Counted from the stretch's first letter, positions 1 through 9,684 are shown. The stretch is DNA of 64,000 nt from an uncultured Burkholderiales bacterium (GCA_903870145.1 CAIQBO010000016.1:47632-111631), one strand, 5' to 3'. The notes: generated by a model not told the origin, from the letters alone. Numbers and translations are program-made.

Positions 1-239
1 CTGGGGGTATCGGTCAAATCGGGCTGACTACCGACCAAAAGCGCCATGCGCTTGGCCGTTTCACGCTGGATCAAAGCGCGCAAGGCTTCACGCACCAACG
101 CTGCTTTTTCTGACAAGCCGGTCAAGGCTTCGGCTTTGGCGATCAGTTCGTCATCAAGGGCAAGTGTAGTTCGCATGGTGTACTTTTCAGAGTTATGCAC
201 AGATATTAACATCAAATGGTGATCTTTAAGTGCCTTCAT
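1..239 (-). CDS. VapB-type antitoxin (C-terminus cut off by window edge)
   Basis: The reading frame encodes a short protein whose core begins MRTTLALDDELIAKAEALTG, typical of the VapB/DUF2191 antitoxin family that binds DNA through an N-terminal ribbon-helix-helix and neutralises a PIN-domain toxin. The usual family start is the ATG at 176, but a strong ribosome site (AGGAG at 246-250, six bases before ATG 239) supports an upstream start that adds 21 residues. The toxin gene, if present, lies beyond base 1. The family is recognised from its N-terminal pattern only. Confidence 0.6.
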   Translation of the reverse strand, partial: MKALKDHHLMLISVHNSEKYTMRTTLALDDELIAKAEALTGLSEKAALVREALRALIQRETAKRMALLVGSQPDLTDTP

Positions 240-322
240 AGAATTCTCCTGGGTGGTGGCGAAATGACAACCTGATTGTGTTTGTTTTCCTTCCCAAAAG
301 CGCAGCTTGCGAGCACTTGAAG

Positions 323-342
323 TACTGTATAAATATACAGTA
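323..342 (+). promoter_or_regulatory. LexA (SOS) box upstream of umuD
   Basis: TACTGTATAAATATACAGTA is a complete CTGT-N8-ACAG LexA operator with the extended TA flanks and an AT-rich centre. It ends 11 bases before the umuD start codon, so LexA bound here would block the promoter or the start region of umuDC. Confidence 0.9.
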
Positions 343-352
343 AACTGCCGTC

Positions 353-805
353 ATGTTCAAAACCTTGCATTCAGCGTCTTTTTCGTCTCCCGCTCCTGCG
401 CCCGTGGCTGCTCAGCGCATGATCTTGGATCTGTGCACTTGGTCGGTGCCGGCAGGTTTTCCCTCGCCTGCGGCCGATCACAGCCAAAAGCGCCTTGACA
501 TCAACGAGCACTTGGTGCGCAACAAAGAAGCCACTTTTTTATTCAAAGTCAAAGGCGACTCCATGACGGGCGCTGGCATTTATGAGGGCGACATGTTGCT
601 GGTCGACCGCTCGATCGAAGCGCGGCACAACCACATCGTGCTGGCGGTGTTGAACAACGAGTTCACCGTCAAGCGTTTGCACCGGCGCGGCGGGCAAATC
701 AAGCTGTTGGCCGAGAACCCTTTGTACCCCTGCCTGATTTTAAAAAACGACGAAGAGTTGAGCATCTGGGGCGTCGTGACCTTCAACCTGCACAAGCTGT
801 GTTGA
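353..805 (+). CDS. umuD: UmuD-like S24 self-cleaving protein
   Basis: A 150-residue LexA/UmuD-fold protease that is expected to cleave itself after RecA stimulation and then join UmuC as DNA polymerase V. Visible features: an Ala34-Gly35 cleavage site (VPAGFPSPA), the nucleophile Ser70 in KGDSM and the base Lys107 in FTVKRL. Ser and Lys are 37 residues apart, as in E. coli UmuD. The gene has a LexA box directly upstream and umuC 18 bases downstream. No clear ribosome site precedes ATG 353; the next in-frame ATG at 419 would still keep the cleavage site. The N-terminal 30 residues are Ala/Pro/Ser-rich and longer than in E. coli. Confidence 0.9.
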   Translation: MFKTLHSASFSSPAPAPVAAQRMILDLCTWSVPAGFPSPAADHSQKRLDINEHLVRNKEATFLFKVKGDSMTGAGIYEGDMLLVDRSIEARHNHIVLAVLNNEFTVKRLHRRGGQIKLLAENPLYPCLILKNDEELSIWGVVTFNLHKLC

Positions 806-823
806 CATGCTTTTGGCAAACCC

Positions 824-2119
824 ATGAACACTCAGGCACCGCGCAGCGCGGCTCCCGTGCAGACCATCGCCTTGGTCGATTGCAATAATTTTTATGTCAG
901 CTGCGAGCGCGTGTTCAGGCCCGACTTGGCCAGCACGCCGATGGTGGTTTTGTCTAACAACGACGGCTGCGTGGTCTCGCGCTCGAACGAGGCCAAAGCC
1001 ATGGGCATTGGCATGGGTCAGCCTTGGTTTGAGATTCAACAAAAAGCCCTAGCGCAAGGCGTGCTGGCCTTGAGCTCGAACTACGCCTTGTATGCCGACA
1101 TGTCCAACCGCGTGATGAGTATTTTGGGCGCTTGCGCGCCGCGCCAAGAGGTCTATTCGATTGACGAATGCTTTCTCGATTTGACCGGCATGCCCCTGCT
1201 CAAAGCCCTGAGCTACAAGATCAAGAACCAAGTGCTGCAGTGGACCGGTATTCCTGTGTGCGTGGGTTTAGGCCCCACTTTGACACTGGCCAAACTGGCC
1301 AACCACGTGGCCAAAAAACACCCGCGCTCCAAAGGCGTCTTCAATTACAACGCTTTAAGCTTTGCCCAGCAGCAGCGCTTGTTGTCGCAAATTTCCGTGA
1401 CTGAAGTTTGGGGCATTGGCCGGCGTTTGAGTCAACAACTGGCGGGCCAAGGTGTTCATACGGTGCAAGACTTGTGTGCGGCGCACACGCCGAGTTTGCG
1501 CGCTCAATTTGGCGTGGTGATGGAGAAAACTCAGCGCGAGTTGCAAGGCTTGTCCTGCTTAGATTTACAGGAAACAGCGCCGCTGAAAAAACAAATCATC
1601 GCGAGCCGCTCGTTTGGAAAATCAATTTTTGAATTGCCCGATTTGCAAGAAGCCGTGGCACATTTCGTGAGTTTGGCCTGCGCCAAGCTGCGCGCACAAA
1701 ACGCTCAAGCAGCTTTGGTTCAAGTGTTTTTGCAAACCAATCGGTTCAGGCCCGACCAGCCGCAATATGCACCGTGCTTGGCCATGGCTTTGCCCCATCC
1801 GAGCAACGACAGCGTGGCTATCAACCGGTGGGCCCAGCATTTGGTCAAACGCATGTGGCAAGCCGGTTATGCCTTCCAAAAGGCTGGCGTGATGCTGAGC
1901 GAAATTTCTCCCAATGGGCATCAGCAAAGCGACCTGTGGACGCCCTTGCCCTCAGCCAATGAAGAACTGATGAAAGCACTGGACCATTTGAACCAGCGCT
2001 TTGGCCGCGGCACTGTGGCTTTGTCGCAGCCGGCGCCTGCCGCCGCTGCTTGGCGCATGAAGCAAGCGCGTAAATCACCGGCTTACACCACCGACTGGGA
2101 CGCCATTCCTTGCGTTTGA
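824..2119 (+). CDS. umuC: DNA polymerase V catalytic subunit UmuC
   Basis: A Y-family translesion polymerase of 431 residues, normal length for UmuC. The catalytic acidic residues are visible as Asp19 ([13 protein letters not shown]) and Asp114-Glu115 ([10 protein letters not shown]). A helix-hairpin-helix-like stretch ([14 protein letters not shown]) and the little-finger region follow, and the C-terminus (residues ~410-431, [20 protein letters not shown]) is the DUF4113 tail typical of UmuC. Co-transcribed with umuD under SOS control. The gene ends four bases before the convergent flavoprotein gene. Confidence 0.95.
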   Translation: MNTQAPRSAAPVQTIALVDCNNFYVSCERVFRPDLASTPMVVLSNNDGCVVSRSNEAKAMGIGMGQPWFEIQQKALAQGVLALSSNYALYADMSNRVMSILGACAPRQEVYSIDECFLDLTGMPLLKALSYKIKNQVLQWTGIPVCVGLGPTLTLAKLANHVAKKHPRSKGVFNYNALSFAQQQRLLSQISVTEVWGIGRRLSQQLAGQGVHTVQDLCAAHTPSLRAQFGVVMEKTQRELQGLSCLDLQETAPLKKQIIASRSFGKSIFELPDLQEAVAHFVSLACAKLRAQNAQAALVQVFLQTNRFRPDQPQYAPCLAMALPHPSNDSVAINRWAQHLVKRMWQAGYAFQKAGVMLSEISPNGHQQSDLWTPLPSANEELMKALDHLNQRFGRGTVALSQPAPAAAAWRMKQARKSPAYTTDWDAIPCV

Positions 2120-2123
2120 CAGC

Positions 2124-3512
2124 TCAAGGGCTGCCCTGCGCTGCTTGCAACCAAGCATGCACACCCAAGCCCGCCTGCACGCCACTGGCCATCGCGGCCG
2201 TGAGCAAATATCCGCCCGTGGGGGCTTCCCAATCGAGCATTTCGCCCGCACAAAAAACGCCTGGCAAGGCCCGTGTTTGAAGCTGCGGTGTCAGGCCCTG
2301 CCAAGTCACGCCGCCGGCTGTGCTGATGGCTTCGTCCATCGGGCGCGGCGCCGTGACCTTCACCGGCAAGGCTTTGATGGCCTGCGCCAATTGCAAAGGG
2401 TCGTGCAAAGCTTCGGGCGTGAGCAATTCATGCAGCAAGGCCAGCTTCAAACCCTCTAAGCCCAAACGACTTTTCAGATGCGAGGACAAGCTGCGTGAAC
2501 CACGTGGGTGCTGCACTTGCACCAAGACTTGCGCGAGCGTTCGATCGGGCAGCAAATCCAAACCAAATTGCGCATGACCCTGGGCGTTCAAGGCTTCGCG
2601 CAAATCGGCGGATGCTGCGTAAATCAAACTGCCTTCAACCCCGTAAGTGGTGAGCACAAACTCGCCCTTGCGGTATTGCGGTTGGCCGTTTTGCGCCTGC
2701 CACTGGATCGCCACCGATTTGAAAGCTTGGCCAGCAAAGCGCTCAGAGAAATATGTTGTCCAGCCCTGTCCTTGACGAGCGGCCACGTGAAAGCCGCAAT
2801 TGGAAGCTTGCAAAGGCGCCACCGGCACACCGGCCGCAGACAACCAGGGCAGCCACTCGCCGTCCGAGCCCAAACGTGACCAACTGGCCCCGCCCAAAGC
2901 CAGCACCACGGCTTGGGCATGCACTTGCAAAGGCCCATCGCCTGATGATCGGCCTGGCGCTTGAAAAAGCAAACCGATGCCTTCGCTGCGCTGCGTCAAG
3001 GCCCTGCTGCTTGAATCAACACATGCCTGCAAACGATGCCGCATGTGAAATTGAACAGGCAGACCTTGCACAGGGTGGCGCAAACGGTGCAGCCAGGCTC
3101 GCAGCAAAGGTGCAGCCTTCATCTCTTGGGGGAAAACGCGGCCCGAACTGCCCACAAAGGTTTCAATGCCCAAATCAGCTGCCCACGCGCGCAAGTCCTG
3201 GGGCCCCCACTGCGTGAGCAGGCTTTGCATTTGCGCTTGGTGTGCACCAAAGCGGGTGACAAAAGTGGCCAGAGGCTCTGAATGCGTCAGGTTCAAACCG
3301 CCCCGCCCCGCCAATAAAAATTTGCGCCCCACCGAGGGCATGCCGTCAAAGAGATGCACCGAACGGCCTTGCTGCGACAGGGTTTGCGCCGCCATCAAGC
3401 CGGCCGGCCCGCCCCCGATCACAGCCACCTGCACATGCAAGTCTTGTACAACGGAGCCTGATGCCAGCGGCAGTTCGGATGAGCGCGTATTGGGAGTGGG
3501 GGTCGGGTTCAT
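2124..3512 (-). CDS. HI0933/BaiN-family NAD(P)/FAD flavoprotein
   Basis: Flavin-dependent oxidoreductase of the HI0933-like family (TIGR03862 type), about 462 residues. The FAD-binding GGGPAG lies at residues ~33-38 and is followed by the family signature GRKFLLAGRGGLNLTHSE. The C-terminal part has the FAD-contact stretch TAGGVTWQGL and GEMLDWEAPTGGYLLTAAMASG. The reaction is not established for most members. The frame is open for 26 codons further upstream, but ATG 3512 places the Rossmann motif at the usual distance from the N-terminus. Divergent from trxA. Confidence 0.85.
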   Translation of the reverse strand: MNPTPTPNTRSSELPLASGSVVQDLHVQVAVIGGGPAGLMAAQTLSQQGRSVHLFDGMPSVGRKFLLAGRGGLNLTHSEPLATFVTRFGAHQAQMQSLLTQWGPQDLRAWAADLGIETFVGSSGRVFPQEMKAAPLLRAWLHRLRHPVQGLPVQFHMRHRLQACVDSSSRALTQRSEGIGLLFQAPGRSSGDGPLQVHAQAVVLALGGASWSRLGSDGEWLPWLSAAGVPVAPLQASNCGFHVAARQGQGWTTYFSERFAGQAFKSVAIQWQAQNGQPQYRKGEFVLTTYGVEGSLIYAASADLREALNAQGHAQFGLDLLPDRTLAQVLVQVQHPRGSRSLSSHLKSRLGLEGLKLALLHELLTPEALHDPLQLAQAIKALPVKVTAPRPMDEAISTAGGVTWQGLTPQLQTRALPGVFCAGEMLDWEAPTGGYLLTAAMASGVQAGLGVHAWLQAAQGSP

Positions 3513-3609
3513 GAGCGTCAAACAAGCCCCCACCGGCCACCGGCCTTGGAGGTTTCTGTCAAAATAGGGCCACTTTAGCTGCAACTTCAATCATTACAAG
3601 GAACAGGCC

Positions 3610-3942
3610 ATGGCCAGCGATCTGATCAAACATATTACCGACGCCACTTTCGAGGCCGACGTGCTCCAGGCCGACAAGCCCGTGGTGGTCGACTTTTGGG
3701 CCGAATGGTGTGGTCCTTGCAAAATGATTGCCCCTATTTTGGACGAAGTGGCCACCGGATACGAAGGCAAATTGCAAATCACCAAAATGAATGTCGATGA
3801 AAACCGCGATATTCCAGCCAAATTCGGCATTCGCGGCATTCCAACCTTGATGGTCTTCAAAGGCGGGCAACTGGCCGCCACCAAGGTGGGCGCCATGAGC
3901 AAAGCCCAATTGACCGCCTTCATTGACCAACAATTGGCCTGA
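3610..3942 (+). CDS. trxA: Thioredoxin 1
   Basis: Cytoplasmic disulfide reductase of 110 residues, the usual size. The redox site is WCGPC with Cys34 and Cys37, and the cis-proline loop [11 protein letters not shown] is intact. A ribosome site (AAGGAACAGGCC) precedes ATG 3610. It lies upstream of rho, the common betaproteobacterial arrangement, with a hairpin and an own rho promoter in between. Confidence 0.97.
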   Translation: MASDLIKHITDATFEADVLQADKPVVVDFWAEWCGPCKMIAPILDEVATGYEGKLQITKMNVDENRDIPAKFGIRGIPTLMVFKGGQLAATKVGAMSKAQLTAFIDQQLA

Positions 3943-3956
3943 TTTTTGTGGTTTTA

Positions 3957-3995
3957 GCCCGTCAGCCTGAAACAGGCAGCGGGCCATCTTGTTTT
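3957..3995 (+). terminator. Possible trxA terminator
   Basis: Interrupted hairpin: GCCCG (3957-3961) pairs with CGGGC (3980-3984) and GCCTG pairs with CAGGC around an AAA loop, with an internal TCA/AG loop. A T-rich stretch (CTTGTTTTCTC) follows. Weaker than a classic terminator. Confidence 0.5.
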
Positions 3996-4010
3996 CTCGC
4001 CTTTATTTCC

Positions 4011-4019
4011 TGTCATAAT
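4011..4019 (+). promoter_or_regulatory. Extended -10 promoter for rho
   Basis: TGTCATAAT is an extended -10 element (TGN plus CATAAT); a poor TTGTTT lies 19 bases upstream at 3989-3994. It would give a leader of about 190 bases ahead of rho, consistent with the known autoregulation of rho by leader attenuation. Confidence 0.5.
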
Positions 4020-4213
4020 CGCGCTCGGTGAGGCTGAAGAAAAGCCCCACAGCAGTTTCAGCCGCGAAACTTGAACCGCCTGCACCCCCTATTGGCCCCT
4101 TATCGATTTTCTCTGTGCCTTTGGTTTGCCGGCCTTTGATTTCCCGACTTTTTATTCCTCCCCCTGAGTTTTTCACTTCAACCCACTTCGGGTTGCTTCA
4201 CGCAGGTAAATCC

Positions 4214-5476
4214 ATGCACTTAAACGAACTCAAGGCACTGCACGTGTCTGAAGTCCTCAAGCAAGCCGATGAGCTTGAGATTGAAAACACTGGCCGCATG
4301 CGCAAGCAAGAGCTGATGTTTGCCATCATCAAAAAACGCGCGCGCGCAGGCGAGCAAGTTTTCGCTGATGGTGTGCTTGAAATTTTGCCCGACGGTTTTG
4401 GCTTCTTGCGCAGCCCCGACACCAGTTACACCGCCAGCACCGACGACATCTACATCAGCCCCAGCCAGGTGCGCCGCTTTAACCTGCACACCGGCGACAT
4501 GATCGAAGGCGAAGTGCGCATTCCCAAAGACGGCGAGCGTTACTTTGCGCTGACCAAACTCGACAAGGTCAACGGCGACTTGCCCGAAAACAACAAACAC
4601 AAAGTCATGTTCGAGAACTTGACGCCGCTGTTTCCCACGATCCAAATGCGCTTGGAGCGTGACATCAAGGCGGAAGAAAATATCACCAGCCGCGTGATCG
4701 ACATCATTGCCCCGATCGGCAAAGGCCAGCGCGCCTTGATCGTGGCGCAGCCCAAGTCCGGCAAGACCGTGATGATGCAGCACATCGCGCATGCCATCAC
4801 CGCCAACTACCCCGACGTGCACCTGATGGTGCTGTTGGTGGACGAGCGTCCTGAAGAGGTGACCGAAATGCAGCGCACGGTGCGCGGCGAAGTGATCGCC
4901 TCGACCTTTGACGAACCTGCGGCCCGCCACGTGCACGTGGCTGAAATGGTCATTGAGCGCGCCAAACGCTTGGTTGAATTGAAAAAAGACGTGGTGATTT
5001 TGCTCGACTCGATCACCCGCTTGGCACGCGCCTACAACAACGTGGTGCCCAGCTCCGGCAAGGTTCTGACCGGTGGTGTGGATGCCAATGCCTTGCAACG
5101 CCCCAAGCGTTTCTTTGGCGCAGCGCGCAACGTGGAAGAAGGCGGCAGCCTGACCATCATCGCCACAGCTTTGGTCGACACCGGCAGCCGCATGGACGAG
5201 GTGATTTTTGAAGAATTCAAAGGCACTGGCAACTGCGAAGTTCATTTGGAGCGCCGTTTGTATGAAAAACGCGTATTCCCAGCCATCAACCTTAACCGCA
5301 GCGGCACACGCCGCGAAGAACTCCTTTTGCAGCCTGAAGTGTTGCAAAAAACCCGCATTCTTCGTCAATTCATGTACAACATGGACGAAATCGAAGCCAT
5401 GGAGATGGTCCTCAAGAGCATGAAAGCGACCAAGAGCAATGTCGAGTTCTTCGACATGATGCGCCGCGGCGGCTGA
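4214..5476 (+). CDS. rho: Transcription termination factor Rho
   Basis: Hexameric RNA-dependent ATPase of 420 residues. It starts [15 protein letters not shown], the standard Rho N-terminus, although the frame is open back to 4028. The cold-shock-like RNA-binding fold shows GFGFLRSP, followed by Walker A ([12 protein letters not shown]), Walker B ([17 protein letters not shown]) and the Q-loop region. Length and motifs are normal. The long upstream region fits attenuation-type self-control. rpmE follows after 84 bases with its own promoter. Confidence 0.98.
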   Translation: MHLNELKALHVSEVLKQADELEIENTGRMRKQELMFAIIKKRARAGEQVFADGVLEILPDGFGFLRSPDTSYTASTDDIYISPSQVRRFNLHTGDMIEGEVRIPKDGERYFALTKLDKVNGDLPENNKHKVMFENLTPLFPTIQMRLERDIKAEENITSRVIDIIAPIGKGQRALIVAQPKSGKTVMMQHIAHAITANYPDVHLMVLLVDERPEEVTEMQRTVRGEVIASTFDEPAARHVHVAEMVIERAKRLVELKKDVVILLDSITRLARAYNNVVPSSGKVLTGGVDANALQRPKRFFGAARNVEEGGSLTIIATALVDTGSRMDEVIFEEFKGTGNCEVHLERRLYEKRVFPAINLNRSGTRREELLLQPEVLQKTRILRQFMYNMDEIEAMEMVLKSMKATKSNVEFFDMMRRGG

Positions 5477-5483
5477 TTTTTCG

Positions 5484-5492
5484 TGCGATAAT
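5484..5492 (+). promoter_or_regulatory. Extended -10 promoter for rpmE
   Basis: TGCGATAAT, an extended -10 element, lies 68 bases before the rpmE start. No convincing -35 was seen, as expected for this promoter type. Confidence 0.5.
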
Positions 5493-5560
5493 AGAAGGCT
5501 AAAGCGAAAAGTACGCCGGATGGTCTGGCGCGGCTGTCGCAACTGAACAAGGATAAGAGC

Positions 5561-5821
5561 ATGAAAGAAGGCATTCACCCCAACTACCGCGACGTGTGCT
5601 TCGTGGACCTGTCCAACGGCTTCAAATTCGTCACGCGTTCGTGCGTCAACGCCAAAGAAACCGTGAAGATGGACGACGGCCGTGAGCTGCCCTTGTTCAA
5701 ACTCGATACCTCCAGCGAATCGCACCCCTTCTACACCGGCACACAAAAGTCGGTCGACAACATGGGCGGGCGCGTCGAGAAGTTCCGCAATCGTTTCGGC
5801 AAAACACCCGTCGTCAAATAA
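5561..5821 (+). CDS. rpmE2: Ribosomal protein L31 type B
   Basis: 86 residues beginning [20 protein letters not shown]. The type B length and the lack of the paired CxxC zinc ligands (only isolated Cys13 and Cys28) mark the zinc-independent form of L31. Ribosome site AAGGATAAGAGC precedes ATG 5561. It follows rho and is closed by a strong terminator. Confidence 0.95.
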   Translation: MKEGIHPNYRDVCFVDLSNGFKFVTRSCVNAKETVKMDDGRELPLFKLDTSSESHPFYTGTQKSVDNMGGRVEKFRNRFGKTPVVK

Positions 5822-5842
5822 GCCGCGGCTGTTTTCAGCGCA

Positions 5843-5878
5843 GGGCAGTCCGGGCAACCGGCCTGCCCTTATTTTTTG
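5843..5878 (+). terminator. Rho-independent terminator after rpmE
   Basis: GGGCAG (5843-5848) pairs with CTGCCC (5863-5868) and CCGG pairs with CCGG inside, closed by a GCAA loop, followed by TTATTTTTT. Confidence 0.9.
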
Positions 5879-5946
5879 TCTCACACCCCACCTTTTGATT
5901 GAAGTGTCAGCGCGCTGCCCTGTCCTCTGCTATCTTTGAGCCTGTG

Positions 5947-7662
5947 ATGTCCAACTCTCAAGCCAGCCCCGCCATCGTGGCCCAAAGCGCCGTGCGTCGA
6001 TTGCCGCGCTGGGGCTTGGCATTGCTGTGCTTGGCTTATGTGTTGCCAGGGTTTGTGGGGCGCACACCTTGGAAAGCGGATGACATGGAGGCTTTTGGCT
6101 TCATGCGTCATTTGGCACAAGCCATGGGGCCTGAAGCGGTCCATTGGCTCAAGCCCACCTTGCTGGGCCAGCTTGATGCGGGCGCTGCACTGCTGCCCTA
6201 TTGGCTGGGCGCCTGGGCTTTGCAAATGGCCCCTGCAGGCTTCCCCCCAGAGGCAGCCACTCACCTGCCCTTTGTGCTGCTGCTGGCACTGACCTTGGCG
6301 GCCACTTGGTTTGGCGCCTATGCCTTGGCGCGCACCCCTTCAGCGCAACCCGTGACCTTTGCCTTTGGCGGCGAAGCCAAGCCTGCGGATTACGCCCGGG
6401 CCTTGGCTGACGGCGCCTTATTGGCCCTGATTGCCTGTTTGGGCTTGGCCCGTTTGTCACACGAAGCCACGCCGGCCTTGGCTCAATTGGCTTTCAGTGC
6501 TTTGCTATTTTTTGCTTTGGCCACCTTGCCCCGCAAACGCTGGCTGGCCTTGACAGCTGCCGCTTGCGCTTGCATGGGCTTGGCTTTGTCAGGCGCGCCC
6601 GCCTTGGCCATGTGGCTGGGCGTAGGCGGCGCGTTGGTTGTAGCCTTGAACCGCCAAACGCCTCAAGCCTTTCGCGTGCGCATGACGGACGTGGCTGGCG
6701 TCCTGCTGATTTGCTTGGCCACTGCAGCCGTGGCCAGCGCGCTGGACCTTTGGCGCTGGCGCGTGGTGTGGTCCCAGCTGCTGGATGTCAAGTCCATGGC
6801 GCGCCTGCTGCTGTGGTTTACATGGCCGGCTTGGCCATTGCTGCTTTGGACTTTGTGGCGCTGGCGCCTGCAACTGCGCCAGTGGTGGGCCAATCCGCAT
6901 TTGTCCCTGCCTTTGTGGTTTATTGGGGTGGCCATCACCAGCACTTGGCTGTCGGGCTTGAGTGACCGCGCGCTGCTCTTGGCGCTACCTGCCATGGCCA
7001 CCTTGGCCGCATTCGCGCTGCCCACACTGGAGCGCAGTGTGAGCGCCTTCATTGACTGGTTCACTTTGCTTTTTTTCAGCGTTGGGGCCTTGGTTATTTG
7101 GGTGGTTTGGGTTTCTATGCAAACTGGTGTTCCGGCTCAACCGGCCATCAATGTTGCACGGTTGGCGCCTGGTTTTGCGTCTGAATTTTCTGGCATCACT
7201 TTCGCAATTGCCTTGTGCGCCAGTCTGGCGTGGGCAGGCCTGGTCAAGTGGCGCGCCGGAAGAAGACACCGCGCAGCCCTGTGGATGAGTTTGGTGCTGC
7301 CCGCCAGTGGCGCCGCTTTGTGTTGGCTCTTGATGATGACGCTGTGGTTACCGCTGCTTGACTTTGGCCGCAGTTATGCACCCTTGGTTGTCAAAGTTCG
7401 CAGCATGATGGGGCCAACCGATTGTGTGCATTTTCACGGCCTGACCAAAGCGCAAGGCGCTGCTTTCGAATACCACGGTCAGTTGCGTTTGAAACCTGCT
7501 CATGAGGCGGGCTGTGCATGGCTGATTGTGGACACACAGGCCGTGAGCACTTTGCCGCAAGCCGTTGACTTCAAGCAGTGGACGCAACACGCCACGGTGC
7601 GCCGTCCTTCGGACAAAAACGAAGACATCGTTTTGTACCGCAGAAGTTCTTCAGTCAACTGA
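5947..7662 (+). CDS. Multi-pass membrane protein, GT-C glycosyltransferase-like
   Basis: About 571 residues with roughly a dozen hydrophobic segments rich in Leu, Ala and Trp. Near the N-terminus VGRTPWKADDMEAFG resembles the acidic first-loop motif of ArnT/PMT-type (GT39) transferases, which move sugars from polyprenyl phosphate on the outer face of the inner membrane. The rest is too divergent to name a substrate. ATG 5947 (MSNSQASPA) is preferred over the frame start at 5899 because it lies beyond the rpmE terminator and gives a short cytoplasmic tail before the first helix. Convergent with phoX. Confidence 0.6.
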   Translation: MSNSQASPAIVAQSAVRRLPRWGLALLCLAYVLPGFVGRTPWKADDMEAFGFMRHLAQAMGPEAVHWLKPTLLGQLDAGAALLPYWLGAWALQMAPAGFPPEAATHLPFVLLLALTLAATWFGAYALARTPSAQPVTFAFGGEAKPADYARALADGALLALIACLGLARLSHEATPALAQLAFSALLFFALATLPRKRWLALTAAACACMGLALSGAPALAMWLGVGGALVVALNRQTPQAFRVRMTDVAGVLLICLATAAVASALDLWRWRVVWSQLLDVKSMARLLLWFTWPAWPLLLWTLWRWRLQLRQWWANPHLSLPLWFIGVAITSTWLSGLSDRALLLALPAMATLAAFALPTLERSVSAFIDWFTLLFFSVGALVIWVVWVSMQTGVPAQPAINVARLAPGFASEFSGITFAIALCASLAWAGLVKWRAGRRHRAALWMSLVLPASGAALCWLLMMTLWLPLLDFGRSYAPLVVKVRSMMGPTDCVHFHGLTKAQGAAFEYHGQLRLKPAHEAGCAWLIVDTQAVSTLPQAVDFKQWTQHATVRRPSDKNEDIVLYRRSSSVN

Positions 7663-7668
7663 GCCCCA

Positions 7669-7702
7669 ATAAAAAGCCCGCACACCTTTCATGGTGGCGG
7701 GC
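7669..7702 (-). terminator. Rho-independent terminator after phoX
   Basis: On the minus strand GCCCGCCACC pairs with GGTG-T-GCGGGC (one bulged base) and TTTTTATT follows. It sits 27 bases past the phoX stop and ends the pst-pho block. Confidence 0.85.
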
Positions 7703-7728
7703 CAAACCCATGGCATTTGCTAATTAAA

Positions 7729-9684
7729 TCAAGCCTTGGTCAATCGCATTTGAGTTAATTCACCCGTCAAATAACCAACCGCAGCACCAAATTTATCTTT
7801 GTAATTGGCTTTGAGCAAAGGGTCCAACGTGGTTTTGACACCGCTGTGAATACCGCCCCAGTCACCTGGGTGCTGGAAATTACTCAGGATATAAGTCCAG
7901 CCATTGAGTTCGTCCGCCACGTGCAAACCCGTGGCCTCACCACCCGATGGCATGGACATGATGCGCGAGAGCAGTTTGGTGTCGATGTTGTAGGCCCATA
8001 AGAAGTTGTTCACGTGTTGGCCGCTGTCCTCACCAATGAACAAGGTGCGCATGGCTTCTGAGAATTTCAAATTATCGGGGTTCGCAATTTTCTCCGGGTT
8101 GGCGGTGTTGCCCAATGCATCTGCAGTGATGTCTTCACCCGCAATCAAGGCCTTGGTGTCCACAGGCATCCAGTCACTGACAATGCTTGCACCTTTGTCG
8201 TCTTTTGCGCCTGCCTTTAAGTTCAAGGCCATGACAGCGCCAGCATTCAAGGCTTTGGGGATCGAGATACCGTTGCCAGGCGTGTTATAGGCATTGCCCG
8301 CGACCATTGAAGTGACGCAATTTTGCAAAGCCGAATAGGCCACTTTGTCTTTGATGTTGACGGTGGTGCCTTCCATCTTGCTAAAGCCCATCGAGGCGCC
8401 GACCAAAGATGCATACCGGTGAGTTTCCAAGAAAGCCGCGGCCTTTTCCATGCCCGTGTTGAGCTTGACCCATTCAGCCTTTCCGTTAGCATTGATCTTG
8501 GTGTAACTGGCGTCTAGGGGATCGACTGCAGAGACCAGCATGATGTCTGTGGGCTTTAACGTATCGGCCAAAGTTTTAATTTCCGCACTGGTGGCCGAAC
8601 CCAATTTGATCCAAGTCAGAGGTGCAGCCGTGGTTGCAGCAGGGTCAATTGAAAATCCAGCCCCCACTTTGGCCACATACAAGGAGCCTGAACTCAAATC
8701 TTTTTCTTTGTCAGCCACAAACACAAAGTACCCGCTGTTGGTGGCGTCGTCGCCCATGAACACGGTGCGATTGTCTGGCATGACTTGCACCAACTCGTGA
8801 GAAATGCGGCCCAAGTTGTAATGTTTTTTGATCGTTCCTGTGCCATCCGCGTTGACTGTCACTTCAGGCATGTGGCCGTAGTGATACGGATTGGCTGCTG
8901 TTTCGCTGCCGTATAAATTTTTACTGAACGCCTTGAACTGCGCATCGGTACTGGCTGCGAAGGCATTGGGCTCATACTCTTCACTGGACAAATGCGTGCC
9001 CCACGGCGAAAGGCTGGCGCCGCAAGTGATCCACAAGCCATTCACGCCTGCCGTGTTGACGTTGTGGTATTTGACCAAGCTGAGCTTTCCCGTGGTAGGG
9101 CTTTGGTCCAATGTCAACACGGCAATGGGGGAAGGCAACTTGCCATACATGGCCGTCACGCCATCTTGAGCCCAAGTGGCGTATTCAAATTGCACCACGG
9201 CAAAGACTGTGTTTCCTTGAACGCCGGTGACTTTGGCATTCGCCACAGTGAGCAAGGAAGTGCCGTCTGGGGAATCAGAAAAATATTGCCGCTCTTTGCC
9301 CGCCACAGTGTTGTCCATGATGGGCTTGTTGTTGATGTCGTAGTAACCACCTGCCAACACTTTTGCGCCATTGCCGTCAGATACCAAGTCGCCCGTCACA
9401 AAGAATGGTTGGTATGCCAATTTATAGTCTTGCTTGCTGCCGTCACTGAAGGACATCGTGAGAGTCGAACTCACGGTGGTGGTTGCCATGGCGGCTGGCG
9501 TGCTCAAATTGGGGGCAGGAGTTGAAGAAAAACTAGCGGCCGTGAAAAGTGCCGAAGATGTGGTTGCGCCACAGGCACTGAGCATTAAGCTCGCGCTGCT
9601 TAAAGATGCGGCCAAAGGCAGCATGGGGACTCCTGCGAGATATTGCAAGAGTTGTCGGCGGTGGAGTTGGGTGGGTTGTGTCAT
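7729..9684 (-). CDS. phoX: PhoX-type alkaline phosphatase (DUF839), predicted Tat lipoprotein
   Basis: 651 residues of the PhoX/DUF839 family, calcium/iron phosphatases that release phosphate from many esters outside the cytoplasm. The N-terminus has twin arginines (HRRQLLQYL, R9-R10) and a lipobox-like LSAC with Cys38, so Tat export followed by lipid anchoring is predicted. The family core is visible as CGASLSPWGTHLSSEEY, and GEDSGQHVNNFLWAYNI lies near the C-terminus. It is the last gene of the pstS-phoR block but has its own Pho-like repeats upstream. Confidence 0.88.
   Translation of the reverse strand: MTQPTQLHRRQLLQYLAGVPMLPLAASLSSASLMLSACGATTSSALFTAASFSSTPAPNLSTPAAMATTTVSSTLTMSFSDGSKQDYKLAYQPFFVTGDLVSDGNGAKVLAGGYYDINNKPIMDNTVAGKERQYFSDSPDGTSLLTVANAKVTGVQGNTVFAVVQFEYATWAQDGVTAMYGKLPSPIAVLTLDQSPTTGKLSLVKYHNVNTAGVNGLWITCGASLSPWGTHLSSEEYEPNAFAASTDAQFKAFSKNLYGSETAANPYHYGHMPEVTVNADGTGTIKKHYNLGRISHELVQVMPDNRTVFMGDDATNSGYFVFVADKEKDLSSGSLYVAKVGAGFSIDPAATTAAPLTWIKLGSATSAEIKTLADTLKPTDIMLVSAVDPLDASYTKINANGKAEWVKLNTGMEKAAAFLETHRYASLVGASMGFSKMEGTTVNIKDKVAYSALQNCVTSMVAGNAYNTPGNGISIPKALNAGAVMALNLKAGAKDDKGASIVSDWMPVDTKALIAGEDITADALGNTANPEKIANPDNLKFSEAMRTLFIGEDSGQHVNNFLWAYNIDTKLLSRIMSMPSGGEATGLHVADELNGWTYILSNFQHPGDWGGIHSGVKTTLDPLLKANYKDKFGAAVGYLTGELTQMRLTKA

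Noticed and set aside
4220..5884. Long open frame of 554 codons on the minus strand opposite rho and rpmE
   Set aside because: It mirrors the codon pattern of rho, gives a His/Val/Phe-rich product without domains, and has no ribosome site. A shadow frame.
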